A DNA stretch of 64,000 bases from Aquincola tertiaricarbonis (GTDB taxonomy: Bacteria > Pseudomonadota > Gammaproteobacteria > Burkholderiales > Burkholderiaceae_C), in the NCBI RefSeq assembly GCF_023573145.1, contig NZ_CP097636.1:2418001-2482000 (forward strand), read 5' to 3'. Below, piece after piece: positions 17,505-24,691 of the stretch. Position 1 is the stretch's first letter, and each line of letters starts with the position of its first letter. The notes beneath the pieces were generated by a model that was not told where the DNA came from, made no database searches, and worked only from the letters and a program-made list of their open reading frames with translations. A program made the position numbers and the translations under genes.

Positions 17505-18456
17505 CCAGCATGGCCTGCACGCGCACACGGATGGCCTCGGCCTTGGCCTTGTCGCCCTTGGCGGCCAGCTCGGCCAGCTGGGCCAGCGCCATCTGCCGCT
17601 GCAGTTCCTGCGCCTCGGCCTGCCGCTGGGCGTTTTGCTGGTCGGCCGCGATTTCCTCGGGCGTCGGGGCCTTGGTCGGGTCGCGCTGGCCGTTCATCTT
17701 CCGCACGCGGGTGACGAACTCTTCCTTGTTGGGCACGTCCAGCAGGTCGATGTAGAGGTCCAGCAGCTGCACCACCATCTGCGGCGCGAACTGGCCCACC
17801 TTGGCCAGCACGTCCGCCAGCTGCTCGGCCGCGGCCTGCTGCAGGCTGGCCCGGTAGTCCTGCTCGCTGACGATGAAGTCGGCCTGCCGGGCGGTGATGT
17901 CGTTGATGACCTGGCCGGTCGTCTCGTCCAGCTGGTTGACCTGCACCCATTCCATCGGCGTGCGGGCGCCCACCAGGCGGATGACCTTGGGCTCGGTGTA
18001 GAACTGCTCGATCAGCGACAGCTGAATCTCGCCCTGCAGCTGGATGCCCAAGCGCAGGTTGTCGAAGATGCCCGCGGTCACCATGCCGCCCTGCTCTTGG
18101 CGCGCGATGATGGCCCGGCCGCTGGTGGCGTTGGTCTGCTTGCCCAGCAGCTCGCTCTGCACGCCGGACACGTCCTGAATGAGGCTCTCGTCCTGCATCA
18201 TCAGCTCGACGTTGCCTTCCAGCTCGGCCACCGGCTTTTCCAGGCGCAGGTCCAGGCCCGCCTTCTTGACGATCACACCGTCAGCGCGGGCAGCCTCGCG
18301 GCGCAGCTGCTCCAGGTCTTCCACCGCGCCCTCGTCCACCACGATCCGGTTGTTCGACAGGATGTAGAGGGCCTTGCTGCGCCGCTTGTTCAGGTCGTCC
18401 TGAATGTCGCGGATGCCGCGCACGATGCCGTAGGGCTCGCCGTCGCGCTTGGCGCA
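17505..18456 (-). pseudogene. Portal protein, C-terminal remnant (N-terminal half deleted)
   Basis: The open frame from about 18456 encodes KRDGEPYGIVRGIRDIQDDL, NKRRSKALYILSNNRIV, VELMMQDESLIQDVSGVQSE and LLGKQTNATSGRAIIARQEQ, which is the C-terminal half of a P22/N4-type portal protein. About 300 or more N-terminal residues normally present are missing. Upstream of about 18456 the sequence is a different small gene in another frame, without a start codon for this one. The frame also lacks a stop at its natural end. I read this as a deletion remnant. A functional portal ring cannot be made from it. Confidence 0.8.
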
Positions 18457-18749
18457 TCTTGTGCGGGAGCGGAGAGGGCTGCGCGGGCCTGCAGCGCCTG
18501 CCGCGCGTCCTTCTCGATGCAGTACAGCTGCAGCAGCTCGTCCACCACGGCGGTGTCGCCGGCATACCAGCGCTTGCCCAGCTCGCGCAGGTGCTCCTGC
18601 AGCTGGCGCAGCATTTCGGCGTAGCCGGGCGCGTTCTGTTCCAGCTCTTGGCGGCACTGCCACAGCAGGCCGATGTAGTCGACGCGCATGCCCTGGTGCC
18701 CGGCGGCCAACAGCTGCATCGCGGGCGTGGTCTTGGTGGCGTCAGCCAC
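18390..18749 (-). pseudogene. Small late-operon gene fused out of frame to portal DNA (deletion junction)
   Basis: GTG at 18749 overlaps the upstream stop by 8 nt. The first 98 or so codons (QLLAAGHQGMRVDYIGLLWQ, LRELGKRWYAGDTAVVDELL) encode a helical phage protein. The last 21 codons (from about 18456) are portal DNA read in the wrong frame and are Ala/Ser/Thr-rich. The junction marks where a terminase large subunit and the portal 5' half should lie in this gene order. The real protein's C-terminus is lost or altered. Confidence 0.65.
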
Positions 18750-19068
18750 GGGCCACCTCGCAAGGCGTGCTGCAGGTGCCGGCGGCCAGCAGCTGGCTGT
18801 AGGTCGGCAGGCCGGCGTTGTTCAGGTGGGCATCGGCCCACGCGATGGCTTCACGCTGGGCGTCGTTCAGCTCGGCCGCCGCGGCCTCTTCGATCACGAA
18901 CACCTGGCGCACGCCGGGCAGGTCTTGCCAGCCTGCGGGGCACCGATCGGATTTGCTGACGACAGCGGTGATGGGCGACGTGCCGAAGGTCCAGCCCAGG
19001 GGCGAGACGCGGCGGATGCTGGCAGGGCACGGTGCTGCTGCCGGTGCGAAAGCGTTGAGTTGGGACAT
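18742..19068 (-). CDS. Hypothetical phage protein, first gene of the late operon
   Basis: 108 residues. ATG at 19068 has GGAGGG 4 nt upstream; longer in-frame starts reach into the promoter. The second half is helical (AAAAELNDAQREAIAWADAH, LNNAGLPTYSQLLAAG); four Cys are spread along it. It is transcribed from the operator-bearing region 19085-19133. Its place ahead of the packaging genes would suit a small terminase or regulatory protein, but no motif supports that. Confidence 0.6.
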   Translation of the reverse strand: MSQLNAFAPAAAPCPASIRRVSPLGWTFGTSPITAVVSKSDRCPAGWQDLPGVRQVFVIEEAAAAELNDAQREAIAWADAHLNNAGLPTYSQLLAAGTCSTPCEVARG

Positions 19069-19084
19069 GAAACCCTCCGGGGTT

Positions 19085-19133
19085 GAGTAGAGAACTCCAC
19101 TCCACTCTAAGCGCCACGTTAGCGCTTCGTCAA
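19085..19133 (-). promoter_or_regulatory. Leftward phage promoter with operator-like repeats
   Basis: On the minus strand TTGACG (19133-19128) is followed after 17 nt by TTAGAG (19110-19105). The spacer contains an inverted repeat AAGCGC/GCGCTT (19109-19114, 19122-19127). Downstream is TCTCTACTC (complement of 19085-19093), a 9-mer also present at 29638-29646 and 38179-38187. CCTCTTGACG is shared with the rightward promoter at 30316-30325. I infer repressor control. Confidence 0.5.
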
Positions 19134-19189
19134 GAGGTTCTACGCGAGTGAAACGCAATAATTCCGGCGTCCAAAAATGGAGGGGTCAA

Positions 19190-19567
19190 ATGCGCATTCA
19201 GTCGGTCTTGCTTCGAGCCTTGGTTGTTGCTGCTGCGGTGGCTTCGGCAGGCTGCGCGGAACACAACTTCGTACCCGGCTCGCCTATGGCGCGCCTCATG
19301 GGGTACCACCGCACCTACGAACAAATCGCGGCGGACGACTGCAGCCGACAGTTCAAGCTGGAAGGTGCGGCTCACGCGCAATGCGTGAGCTCGCTGTCGG
19401 CATCACGGCGGCAGAGCGATGCGGCGTACATGCAGGCAGTGGGTGCGCTCGCCGGCGCAGCATCGGCGGGCCGGGAGTCCCGGCGCAGCTATGTGCTGGA
19501 CGGCAGGCCTGTGAACTGCACTACCGTCGCAACCACGCCGGGCGTGGCCACCACCAGCTGCTACTGA
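19190..19567 (+). CDS. Small phage-encoded lipoprotein
   Basis: 125 residues. ATG at 19190 has GGAGGGG 4 nt upstream. The N-terminus RIQSVLLRALVVAAAVASAG followed by C is a lipoprotein signal with lipobox ASAGC. The mature part has Cys residues near 50, 65, 114 and 124 that could form disulfides. It is read opposite to the late operon, between the late promoter and the antirepressor. Such isolated plus-strand genes are often lysogen-expressed; an exclusion or surface role is only a guess. Confidence 0.65.
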   Translation: MRIQSVLLRALVVAAAVASAGCAEHNFVPGSPMARLMGYHRTYEQIAADDCSRQFKLEGAAHAQCVSSLSASRRQSDAAYMQAVGALAGAASAGRESRRSYVLDGRPVNCTTVATTPGVATTSCY

Positions 19568-19573
19568 GCCGTG

Positions 19574-20155
19574 TCAGGGCCGCAGCAGCCGAACTCCTTC
19601 GGTCACGATGCGGTGAAGGAGGTCGGTAGGCATGTCGGCCATGAGGCCAGGGATGTCCTCGTACCGAAACACGCCCTGGTCATTGGCCACCTGCGTCATT
19701 GAGGCTCGCCCAGCCTGAAAGGTCACCAGCCAGCGGCCGTGTTCGAGTGCGCTGCGCAGCGGGTGATCCTCGGTTGTCAGGGCCGGCGCGGCCTGGCGGC
19801 TGGGCAGCATGCCGAAGTGCCGGGCCAGCACCTCGAAGCACTCCGTCTGGTAGGCCACGATCTTCTCGCGCAGCTCGGGCCTGACGCGGCGCGTGTCGAT
19901 GCCGAACAGCCAGCCGTTGAGCATGTCCAGGGGAAGGCACGATACGGCGCGGCGCTTTCCATCAGCGGCAACCATCTCCGTAATGAAGATGGCGGAACCA
20001 AGCACCGGGTGGCGTGTGATGCGTGCGTGCTGAGATTTCCAGTCAAGGCCAATGGCCTCAACAATCGACTGCAGAACGACGCACGCACGGCTAGCGCGGG
20101 CGAAGGCGTAGAGAGTGGTGCCATGGAAAGGCACAGGGATGAGAGAGTCAGCCAT
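19574..20155 (-). CDS. Antirepressor, P22 Ant N-terminal type
   Basis: 193 residues. ATG at 20155 is supported by GGAGG 7 nt upstream. Residues 5-105 match the P22_AR_N domain: PVPFHGTTLYAFARASRACV, VLQSIVEAIGLDWKSQHARI, then the LPLDMLNGWLFGIDTRRV motif and YQTECFEVLARHF. Family members bind and inactivate phage repressors, allowing induction without RecA. The long leader carries a C4-like RNA and an in-frame upstream ATG (20311). The protein is short compared with P22 Ant, whose C-terminal domain is absent or different here. Confidence 0.85.
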   Translation of the reverse strand: MADSLIPVPFHGTTLYAFARASRACVVLQSIVEAIGLDWKSQHARITRHPVLGSAIFITEMVAADGKRRAVSCLPLDMLNGWLFGIDTRRVRPELREKIVAYQTECFEVLARHFGMLPSRQAAPALTTEDHPLRSALEHGRWLVTFQAGRASMTQVANDQGVFRYEDIPGLMADMPTDLLHRIVTEGVRLLRP

Positions 20156-20322
20156 GAATGGCCTCCAGGGTTCCATGCGGTTTGACCGCTGCCACACTCT
20201 CCGCCAAGAGAGGGTGGCAGCCCGAAACGAGGTTGGCGGACCGGGGAACCCGCGGAGCGGAAGCCGGCAGGTCTTGCGACCTCCTCGCCCGGGCTGCCAT
20301 AGAACTGGCATGCCTTGAGCAT
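19777..20322 (-). CDS. Possible Icd/Ash-like overlapping ORF in the antirepressor leader
   Basis: ATG at 20322 directly follows the terminator stem of the C4-like RNA. The first 55 codons (ARPAGFRSAGSPVRQPRFGL then PPSLGGECGSGQTAWNPGG) resemble database Icd/Ash-type proteins annotated in this position. The frame then overlaps the antirepressor in another phase and remains open to 19777, which high GC alone could explain. In P1, icd between c4 and ant encodes a cell-division inhibitor. The real 3' end and whether the ORF is translated are uncertain. Confidence 0.4.
   Translation of the reverse strand: MLKACQFYGSPGEEVARPAGFRSAGSPVRQPRFGLPPSLGGECGSGQTAWNPGGHSWLTLSSLCLSMAPLSTPSPALAVRASFCSRLLRPLALTGNLSTHASHATRCLVPPSSLRRWLPLMESAAPYRAFPWTCSTAGCSASTRAASGPSCARRSWPTRRSASRCWPGTSACCPAARPRRP
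20188..20255 (-). promoter_or_regulatory. Antirepressor leader: C4 target sites and competing hairpins
   Basis: The leader holds an 8-bp stem 20188-20195/20214-20221 extended by CTCTC/GAGAG, and an alternative 9-bp pairing 20216-20224/20290-20298 that is mutually exclusive with it. Blocks 20216-20226, 20233-20239 and 20245-20255 are complementary to the C4-like RNA. Such an arrangement allows an antisense RNA to choose between leader structures that expose or hide the downstream Shine-Dalgarno. Confidence 0.65.
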
Positions 20323-20323
20323 G

Positions 20324-20420
20324 AAAAAGGCCGCTCCTGCGGGACGCGGCCTTGAGCCGCGGGTTCCTTCGGGCCGCCAAGCCCGAGCACGCATTGAAGC
20401 ACGAAGCCTTGAGTAGATTC
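20324..20420 (-). ncRNA. C4-like antisense RNA controlling the antirepressor
   Basis: About 97 nt on the minus strand, ending in a GC stem (20346-20353 with 20327-20334) and a run of five T. The segment 20357-20380 contains three stretches complementary to the downstream antirepressor leader: 20357-20367 with 20245-20255 (11/11), 20374-20380 with 20233-20239 (7/7) and 20368-20378 with 20216-20226 (10 plus one G-U). C4 RNAs of P1/P7-type immI regions lie just upstream of ant, come from the same promoter and repress it by base pairing; this layout matches. The 5' end is inferred from the promoter at 20427-20454. Confidence 0.75.
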
Positions 20421-20426
20421 AAGCGA

Positions 20427-20454
20427 CGATAAGGTTAGAGATTCTAATCGTCAA
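20427..20454 (-). promoter_or_regulatory. Promoter of the C4/antirepressor transcript with a palindromic operator
   Basis: On the minus strand TTGACG (20454-20449) and TTATCG (20432-20427) are 16 nt apart. The spacer holds the palindrome TTAGA-GAT-TCTAA (20435-20447). Its core GAATCTCTAA recurs in the rightward early promoter at 30336-30345, which suggests that one repressor controls both. Confidence 0.55.
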
Positions 20455-20489
20455 TTGCGGCAACATTGAGCCCCACAAATGGGGATGTC

Positions 20490-20927
20490 ATGGCTTTACG
20501 TTTACTGGTTGCGATCATTGCCTCGGCCGCGCTCACGTCGTATGCGGCAAGCACCGACGGCACTGCACTGCGGTGTGAAGGCAGGACTGCGGTGTGGCTC
20601 GATGGAAAGCTCGGGAGCGAATCTCCAGCAACACTGTCCATCGTTATCCGGGCCGACGCACAAGCGGCAGAAGTGAGTGGAAGTTCATGGGGCTGCTTTG
20701 CCGATGGGTGCCAAGAGGTTCCGGTAAGGCTCTCTGTAGACTGGGTGCGCCATTCGAAGGATTGGCCCGTCACCGATGGAATGCACTCAAGAACCAGTTT
20801 CGACCTAAACCGCCTCACGGGCGTCTTGACCACGACGGCCAGCACGTTCGGCGGTCAAGATGTGAAGTGGCGCAACCACCTGACCAGCGGCACCTTCGTT
20901 TGCTCGAAGGCCGAACGGCTTTTCTAG
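20490..20927 (+). CDS. Exported protein of unknown function
   Basis: 145 residues. ATG at 20490 (preceded by GGGGA) gives a clear signal peptide (ALRLLVAIIASAALTSYAAS). The mature domain has four Cys (about 30, 69, 74 and 140), likely disulfides, with alternating beta strands (TLSIVIRADAQAAEVSGSSW, SFDLNRLTGVLTTTASTFGG). It is read rightward, divergent from the C4 promoter, and ends at a strong 12-bp hairpin. Cargo gene; function unknown. A TTG at 20466 is a less likely start. Confidence 0.6.
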   Translation: MALRLLVAIIASAALTSYAASTDGTALRCEGRTAVWLDGKLGSESPATLSIVIRADAQAAEVSGSSWGCFADGCQEVPVRLSVDWVRHSKDWPVTDGMHSRTSFDLNRLTGVLTTTASTFGGQDVKWRNHLTSGTFVCSKAERLF

Positions 20928-20947
20928 GAAGAGTCGCGAGTGGTGTT

Positions 20948-20974
20948 CAACCATGGTCATGATGACCATGGTTG
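20948..20974. terminator. Perfect 12-bp hairpin between convergent genes
   Basis: 12-bp perfect stem (20948-20959 with 20963-20974) and 3-nt loop, lying between the stop of the plus-strand exported protein (20927) and the stop of the minus-strand gene at 20993. There is no clean T run, but the location suits a bidirectional terminator. A protein-binding palindrome is the alternative. Confidence 0.55.
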
Positions 20975-20992
20975 CCTCCGGGCGCCGATCTA

Positions 20993-21229
20993 CTACCTAG
21001 CGACAAGCCCGTCGATCAGGCCGCGCACGTCGATGGCGTCATCGGCACCGCTGGTGGGGAAGGCGCCCACCGCGATGACGTCGGGCTCGATTTCGCCCAG
21101 CGTGGCGTTGATGAAGCGGGCCAGGCCCCGGCCGGCACCCAGGTAATCCAGCCGGGCCTTGTCGGCAGCAGCTGCAGCAGCAGGCCGGCGCCGGGCCAGC
21201 AGCTGGGCCTTGCGGCGGCGGGCCTTCAT
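20993..21229 (-). CDS. Small hypothetical phage protein
   Basis: 78 residues, ATG at 21229, overlapping the upstream stop as ATGA. A basic N-terminus (KARRRKAQLLARRRP) leads to an Ala run and then DYLGAGRGLARFINATLGEI. It is the last gene of the leftward replication operon. The basic start suggests nucleic-acid contact. No family recognised. Confidence 0.6.
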   Translation of the reverse strand: MKARRRKAQLLARRRPAAAAAADKARLDYLGAGRGLARFINATLGEIEPDVIAVGAFPTSGADDAIDVRGLIDGLVAR

Positions 21230-21867
21230 GGCTGCACCCGCTTGAAATCGACCACCCACACCCAAGGGTTGGCGTCCCAGCTGCCGAGGCCGTTGATGGA
21301 CTCCCAAAGCACCGCATAACGCGCGATCGGGAAGCTGTCGTTGTCCACCGGGCCGATGCGGTTAAACGCAGCGGCGTCATCGTCCTGGCGGCATCCCGGG
21401 AAGCGGTTCACACCCTCGGCGATGGCATCGGCCTCGCTGATGTCCTGCAGCCGCTCCACCCGCACCCCTGCTATCTCCAGCGTGATGCGAGAGAGACTGC
21501 GCGGCATGTGGATGGATGGCCGTGGCCGCGTCCACTGCCCAGAGCGAGGCTCTCCATCCGCGACGTACCACACCTTATTGCCCCACTCACGGAGCGGGTA
21601 GCCGTGGCGTTCGTAGGCGATGCTGCCGGCGAAAGCCTCACGAACCCACAGCCGATCACCGGGCTGGCCGTAGGGGCAGCGAATGCGGTGCCAGTGCTGA
21701 GACGGCGCCTCTGGCGGCGCCCAGCCCATGACGCCGGGCTCGTACCAGGCTGAGCGCTGCTTGTCGGCTGGCGGCTGTTGCTTCACCACCCGCCGCGTCT
21801 GCGTCTTCGTGCCCGCCAGCAGCGCCCTGACCATCGGCGCGCTGAAGAGGATGGGGCCTTCACGCAT
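21226..21867 (-). CDS. ASCH-like phage protein
   Basis: 213 residues, ATG at 21867, overlapping its neighbours at both ends. The opening ILFSAPMVRALLAGTKTQTR followed by RVV, and later GDRLWVREAFAG, ITLEIAGVRVERLQDIS and YAVLWESINGLGSWDANPWV are conserved in phage ASCH-superfamily proteins, a fold that binds RNA or modified nucleotides. It probably acts on nucleic acid during replication or late regulation. The exact ligand is unknown. Confidence 0.75.
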   Translation of the reverse strand: MREGPILFSAPMVRALLAGTKTQTRRVVKQQPPADKQRSAWYEPGVMGWAPPEAPSQHWHRIRCPYGQPGDRLWVREAFAGSIAYERHGYPLREWGNKVWYVADGEPRSGQWTRPRPSIHMPRSLSRITLEIAGVRVERLQDISEADAIAEGVNRFPGCRQDDDAAAFNRIGPVDNDSFPIARYAVLWESINGLGSWDANPWVWVVDFKRVQP

Positions 21868-22300
21868 TTCGCACTCCTTGGGCGCGCAGCTGGTTGCGCA
21901 CCATGCCCCGCGCGTTGTTCAGTTCCTCTTCCAGCTCGATGGGCCGGATGCTGTGCTCGGTGCACATGCGCATCGGCGGGGTGTTGAGCACGTACCAGCC
22001 GCGCAGCAGCTCGCGGTACCGCATGGGCAGCGATGCCACGGTGCGCTCGATGGTCAGGCCCAGCTGCTGGGGCGGCAGCGACGGCGTGGGCGCGCGCGGC
22101 GCGTCGAAGGCGCTGGGCGGCCGGTATCCCTCGAAGCCAGGCGCGGTGGCGCGGCCATAGCGGCCGGTCTTGCACCACCGCGCCCAATCCAAAAGCTGCT
22201 GGTGGGTGCTGGCCAGCTGCGCGGGCACTCGGTCGTTCAGGGCCGAGAAGTCCACGAACGTGCGGCGGCGTTGGTTGTCGGTCGGATCAGCGGTGAACAT
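21860..22300 (-). CDS. Putative late-gene regulator (antiterminator Q/sigma-region-4-like)
   Basis: 146 residues from ATG 22300, or up to 167 from GTG 22363; neither has a strong ribosome site. The C-terminal half (LTIERTVASLPMRYRELLRG then WYVLNTPPMRMCTEHSIRPI) reads like the helix-turn-helix of phage Q-type or RinA/ArpU-type late regulators. Position fits: downstream of the replication genes and before the late genes. I infer control of late transcription; this is not proven by a diagnostic motif. Confidence 0.5.
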   Translation of the reverse strand: MFTADPTDNQRRRTFVDFSALNDRVPAQLASTHQQLLDWARWCKTGRYGRATAPGFEGYRPPSAFDAPRAPTPSLPPQQLGLTIERTVASLPMRYRELLRGWYVLNTPPMRMCTEHSIRPIELEEELNNARGMVRNQLRAQGVRNA

Positions 22301-22523
22301 TGAAGTAGCGGAGGCGTGCCTCGGTGTGGGTTTGAGGGGCAGGTGCGAAGTCGGGGCACTCACGCGGCACCAAGGCGGGGAAGAAGGAAGCGCGGTAAGG
22401 GGATTTCTCGCAGTTCACTGCGCCAGCGCGGGCCATGGCCTTCAGCAGCCTGGCGCGCTGCGCATCGGAGGCGGCCATCGGCTCACGGGCCAGGGCAAAG
22501 CGGCATTCGACGCAGCGGGGCAT
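22287..22523 (-). CDS. Small Cys-containing phage protein
   Basis: 78 residues, ATG at 22523 with AAGGGG upstream. CVEC near the start, then C38 and C55 (NCEKSPY, RECPDF) suggest a zinc-binding fold. Similar small zinc proteins occur in phage ninR-like regions and beside HNH genes. Function unknown. Confidence 0.6.
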   Translation of the reverse strand: MPRCVECRFALAREPMAASDAQRARLLKAMARAGAVNCEKSPYRASFFPALVPRECPDFAPAPQTHTEARLRYFNVHR

Positions 22524-22528
22524 GATGG

Positions 22529-22966
22529 CTACCCCTTCGGGATGACCGCGCCGGAGCGGGCCAGCTCACGAAGCGTCAGCAAGATCGCGGCATCCATACG
22601 CGACCGGCGCTCTTCGCGCGTGAGCTTGGAGCCCTGGTCGATCTCGCTGTGGCAGGCCACACACAGCGCTGCAGTCCAGCAGTCGTCCATCAGCTTTCGC
22701 CCGCCCGCCTTGCCTTCGTTGCGGTGTGCGCACTGCGTCTGCCCGAAGCGGCCACACAACACGCAGGGGAGAGCTGCAACCGCGCGCCGCCAAGCCTCGC
22801 TGTAGAAGCCTTCCGCCTTCCCCAGCTGCACCGGCGCTTCCGAGGTCAGCGCCAGCGGCGTTGCCATCACGGCGCGCGGGCGCTGGGGCACGAACGACTT
22901 GAACTCGTCGCTGCGGTCGCGCACCTCGCGTACCGGCGCCTTGCGGGCGAAGGTGCTGCGCTTCAC
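22529..22966 (-). CDS. HNH-like/NinG-type recombination nuclease candidate
   Basis: 145 residues. GTG at 22966 is supported by AGGAGGG about 7 nt upstream and overlaps the upstream stop. A zinc-finger pair CVLCGRFGQTQCAHRNEG and CVACHSEIDQGSK flanks a central segment; CxxC...H...CxxCH is the pattern of NinG/Rap-like and DUF968-like phage recombination nucleases with an HNH-type fold. It lies in a ninR-like stretch between the primase and the late regulator. Confidence 0.65.
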   Translation of the reverse strand: MKRSTFARKAPVREVRDRSDEFKSFVPQRPRAVMATPLALTSEAPVQLGKAEGFYSEAWRRAVAALPCVLCGRFGQTQCAHRNEGKAGGRKLMDDCWTAALCVACHSEIDQGSKLTREERRSRMDAAILLTLRELARSGAVIPKG

Positions 22967-23493
22967 CGGTCGCCCTCCTGCAGGTCAGCGAAGGGGCGGC
23001 GCAGCTCGGCGTGGAAGAGGTTGGCAGCAGCCTGGTTGTGGTCCAGCTCGGCGCGCGACTCGATGCCGCACAACTGCAGCACCAGGGCGCGGGCCGCGGC
23101 TTCGTCGGGCAGCTGCACGCAGTGCTTGTCCTGCGCCCAGCGGCGCCACGCGGGGTTGCGGCACAGCTGCGAAGCCAGGCGGGCGAGGCGGCCGCCCTTG
23201 CCGCGGTCGGCAGGCACTGCAGGTGCTGCAGGCGGCTTGCCGGCGGGCTGGCCAGCTGCGGCCTGGTCGGGCACGTGCACACCTGGGATGGGCTCGGGCG
23301 TCTCACCATCGCCCAGCAGCGCGAACACGGCCATGAAGCGCTGGCCAGCGCGGTTGCCCTTGCGCACGGTCAGCGTGCGGAAGACGTCGAGGTCGGCCGG
23401 GTCGGCCAGCCAGAACGTGACCTTCGCGCCGTTGCTGTGCGACTCCGACCAGTTGGCCAGCATCACTTCGAGATTGATCGTTGGGACAGACAT
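22963..23493 (-). CDS. Hypothetical phage protein of the replication operon
   Basis: 176 residues. ATG at 23493 was chosen because AGGAGAGGA lies directly upstream. The first 65 residues (INLEVMLANWSESHSNGAKV, TFWLADPADLDVFRTLTVRK) recur in Burkholderiales phage proteins; then a Pro/Ala linker and a helical C-terminal region (RLASQLCRNPAWRRWAQDKH) follow. No catalytic motif was seen. Confidence 0.6.
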   Translation of the reverse strand: MSVPTINLEVMLANWSESHSNGAKVTFWLADPADLDVFRTLTVRKGNRAGQRFMAVFALLGDGETPEPIPGVHVPDQAAAGQPAGKPPAAPAVPADRGKGGRLARLASQLCRNPAWRRWAQDKHCVQLPDEAAARALVLQLCGIESRAELDHNQAAANLFHAELRRPFADLQEGDR

Positions 23494-23782
23494 TCCTCTC
23501 CTACCTCTGCAGTTCTTTCCTCTTTCCACCTAAAGCCCCCCCTACCCCCCACGGGGTCGGGTGAGCTGGGCGCCACCCCCTTTCGGGATTTCCACCTTCG
23601 GTGTCGCAACACCGCCCTCGGCCGTGGAAACTCGCCTGCCGCCGGAATCGTTCGGGATCTGCCCCCTAGGCTTTCGCCAGTCCGGTACCGCGTTGTTGTC
23701 GGGGGCGCGGTGCCCCGGTGTTCTCTTCCGTGCAGCCCATGCAGGCTCGTGTGTTGTGCGCCCGGAGTGCGCTGTGGTCGGA
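23494..23782. other. Non-coding gap downstream of the primase
   Basis: 289 bp with several GC-rich small inverted repeats, for example GGTGT/ACACC at about 23600, and runs of C (23534-23553). ORFs crossing it are long only because stops are rare and show no protein-like pattern. It could hold a promoter, terminator or replication signal; none can be identified. Confidence 0.35.
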
Positions 23783-24691
23783 CTACAAGGCGCACTCCCT
23801 GAAGACAAAGCGGGCGGCAGCCAGCACCTGGCGCTCGATGCGGCCTGCAGCGCCCTCTCCCCACTCGTAGAGCGTGTCCGCGAAGTCGGTGCCCTCGATG
23901 CCTTCCGGCCAGGTCACACCGGCGTCGCACAGCTCGGCCGCGTTGCGGGCGGCCTGCAGGCCCGGGTTGAAGCCGCGGCGGGCCAGCGTGCCGTGGTCGT
24001 TGTCGGCCACCAGCACCACCGATCCGGTGGGCTTGAAGCGCTCCACCACGGGGAACAGGTTGCCGGCGTCGTAGGCCACCACCACGCGGCAGTGGCGCAC
24101 CGACTGGTACACGGCCAGGCCGGTGGCGAAGCCCTCGCAGAAGGCCGTCACGGCCGCGTCAGGGCGGCCCAGCACGTAGCAGCCACCCTTCACGGGCGCG
24201 TGCTTCACGAAGAGCTTTTTCCCATCGGCGCCGATGCGCTGCACGTTCAGCAGGCTGTTGTCGACCATGACCGGGATCAGCAGCCAGCCGCGCCACGTGC
24301 GCAGCTGGGCGCAGCCGCGAGGCTGCAGGCCCTTGTCGCGCAAGTAGGGGTGCAGCTCGCGCATCGGCGTGCCGGCGGCCCACAGCGCGCGGGCCTTTCG
24401 GATGCCTTCGATGCGGTTGCGGCGGTCGCGCTCGCGCGCCGCGGCGATCTTGGCCTCGTCCACGCGGCGCAGCGTGCGGGCCGGGCCGTCCTGCTTCCAG
24501 AACGCCACGCCCAGCACCGGGTCGCCCCAGTTGCGGTACCAGCCCTTGCTGCCGCACACGTCGAGCTTGTAGACCCCGTTCTTCTTCTTCGGCTTGTCGA
24601 TGGTCGGGCAGCGGTGCCACAGGCCATCGGGGATGACGTCGCGCGGGCGCAGGCCGGCGGCGTGCAGCGCTTCCTCAAAGGTGCCGCTCAA
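23783..24691 (-). CDS. Toprim-domain DNA primase
   Basis: 302 residues, ATG at 24691, overlapping the helicase stop as ATGA. The N-terminal part resembles phage primase zinc/initiator modules (DGLWHRCPTIDKPKKKNG, DVCGSKGWYRNWGD). The toprim core is VTAFCEGFATGLAVYQSVR (acidic E of motif I), then VVVAYDAGN and VVLVADNDHG with the DxD pattern. It should make primers for phage replication together with the adjacent helicase. It is shorter than DnaG and has no helicase domain of its own. Confidence 0.85.
   Translation of the reverse strand: MSGTFEEALHAAGLRPRDVIPDGLWHRCPTIDKPKKKNGVYKLDVCGSKGWYRNWGDPVLGVAFWKQDGPARTLRRVDEAKIAAARERDRRNRIEGIRKARALWAAGTPMRELHPYLRDKGLQPRGCAQLRTWRGWLLIPVMVDNSLLNVQRIGADGKKLFVKHAPVKGGCYVLGRPDAAVTAFCEGFATGLAVYQSVRHCRVVVAYDAGNLFPVVERFKPTGSVVLVADNDHGTLARRGFNPGLQAARNAAELCDAGVTWPEGIEGTDFADTLYEWGEGAAGRIERQVLAAARFVFRECAL

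Noticed and set aside
16636..18663. A single 675-codon protein from the portal region into the capsid gene
   Set aside because: Its second part is the capsid gene read out of frame and its first part is out-of-frame small-gene DNA; only the middle is portal-like.
19190..19567. Rz1-like spanin
   Set aside because: It is a lipoprotein but is longer than Rz1, is not nested in an Rz gene, and no endolysin or holin is nearby.
23463..23930. Minus-strand ORFs across the gap after the primase
   Set aside because: They cross the end of the primase gene in another frame, have no ribosome site and show low-complexity composition.
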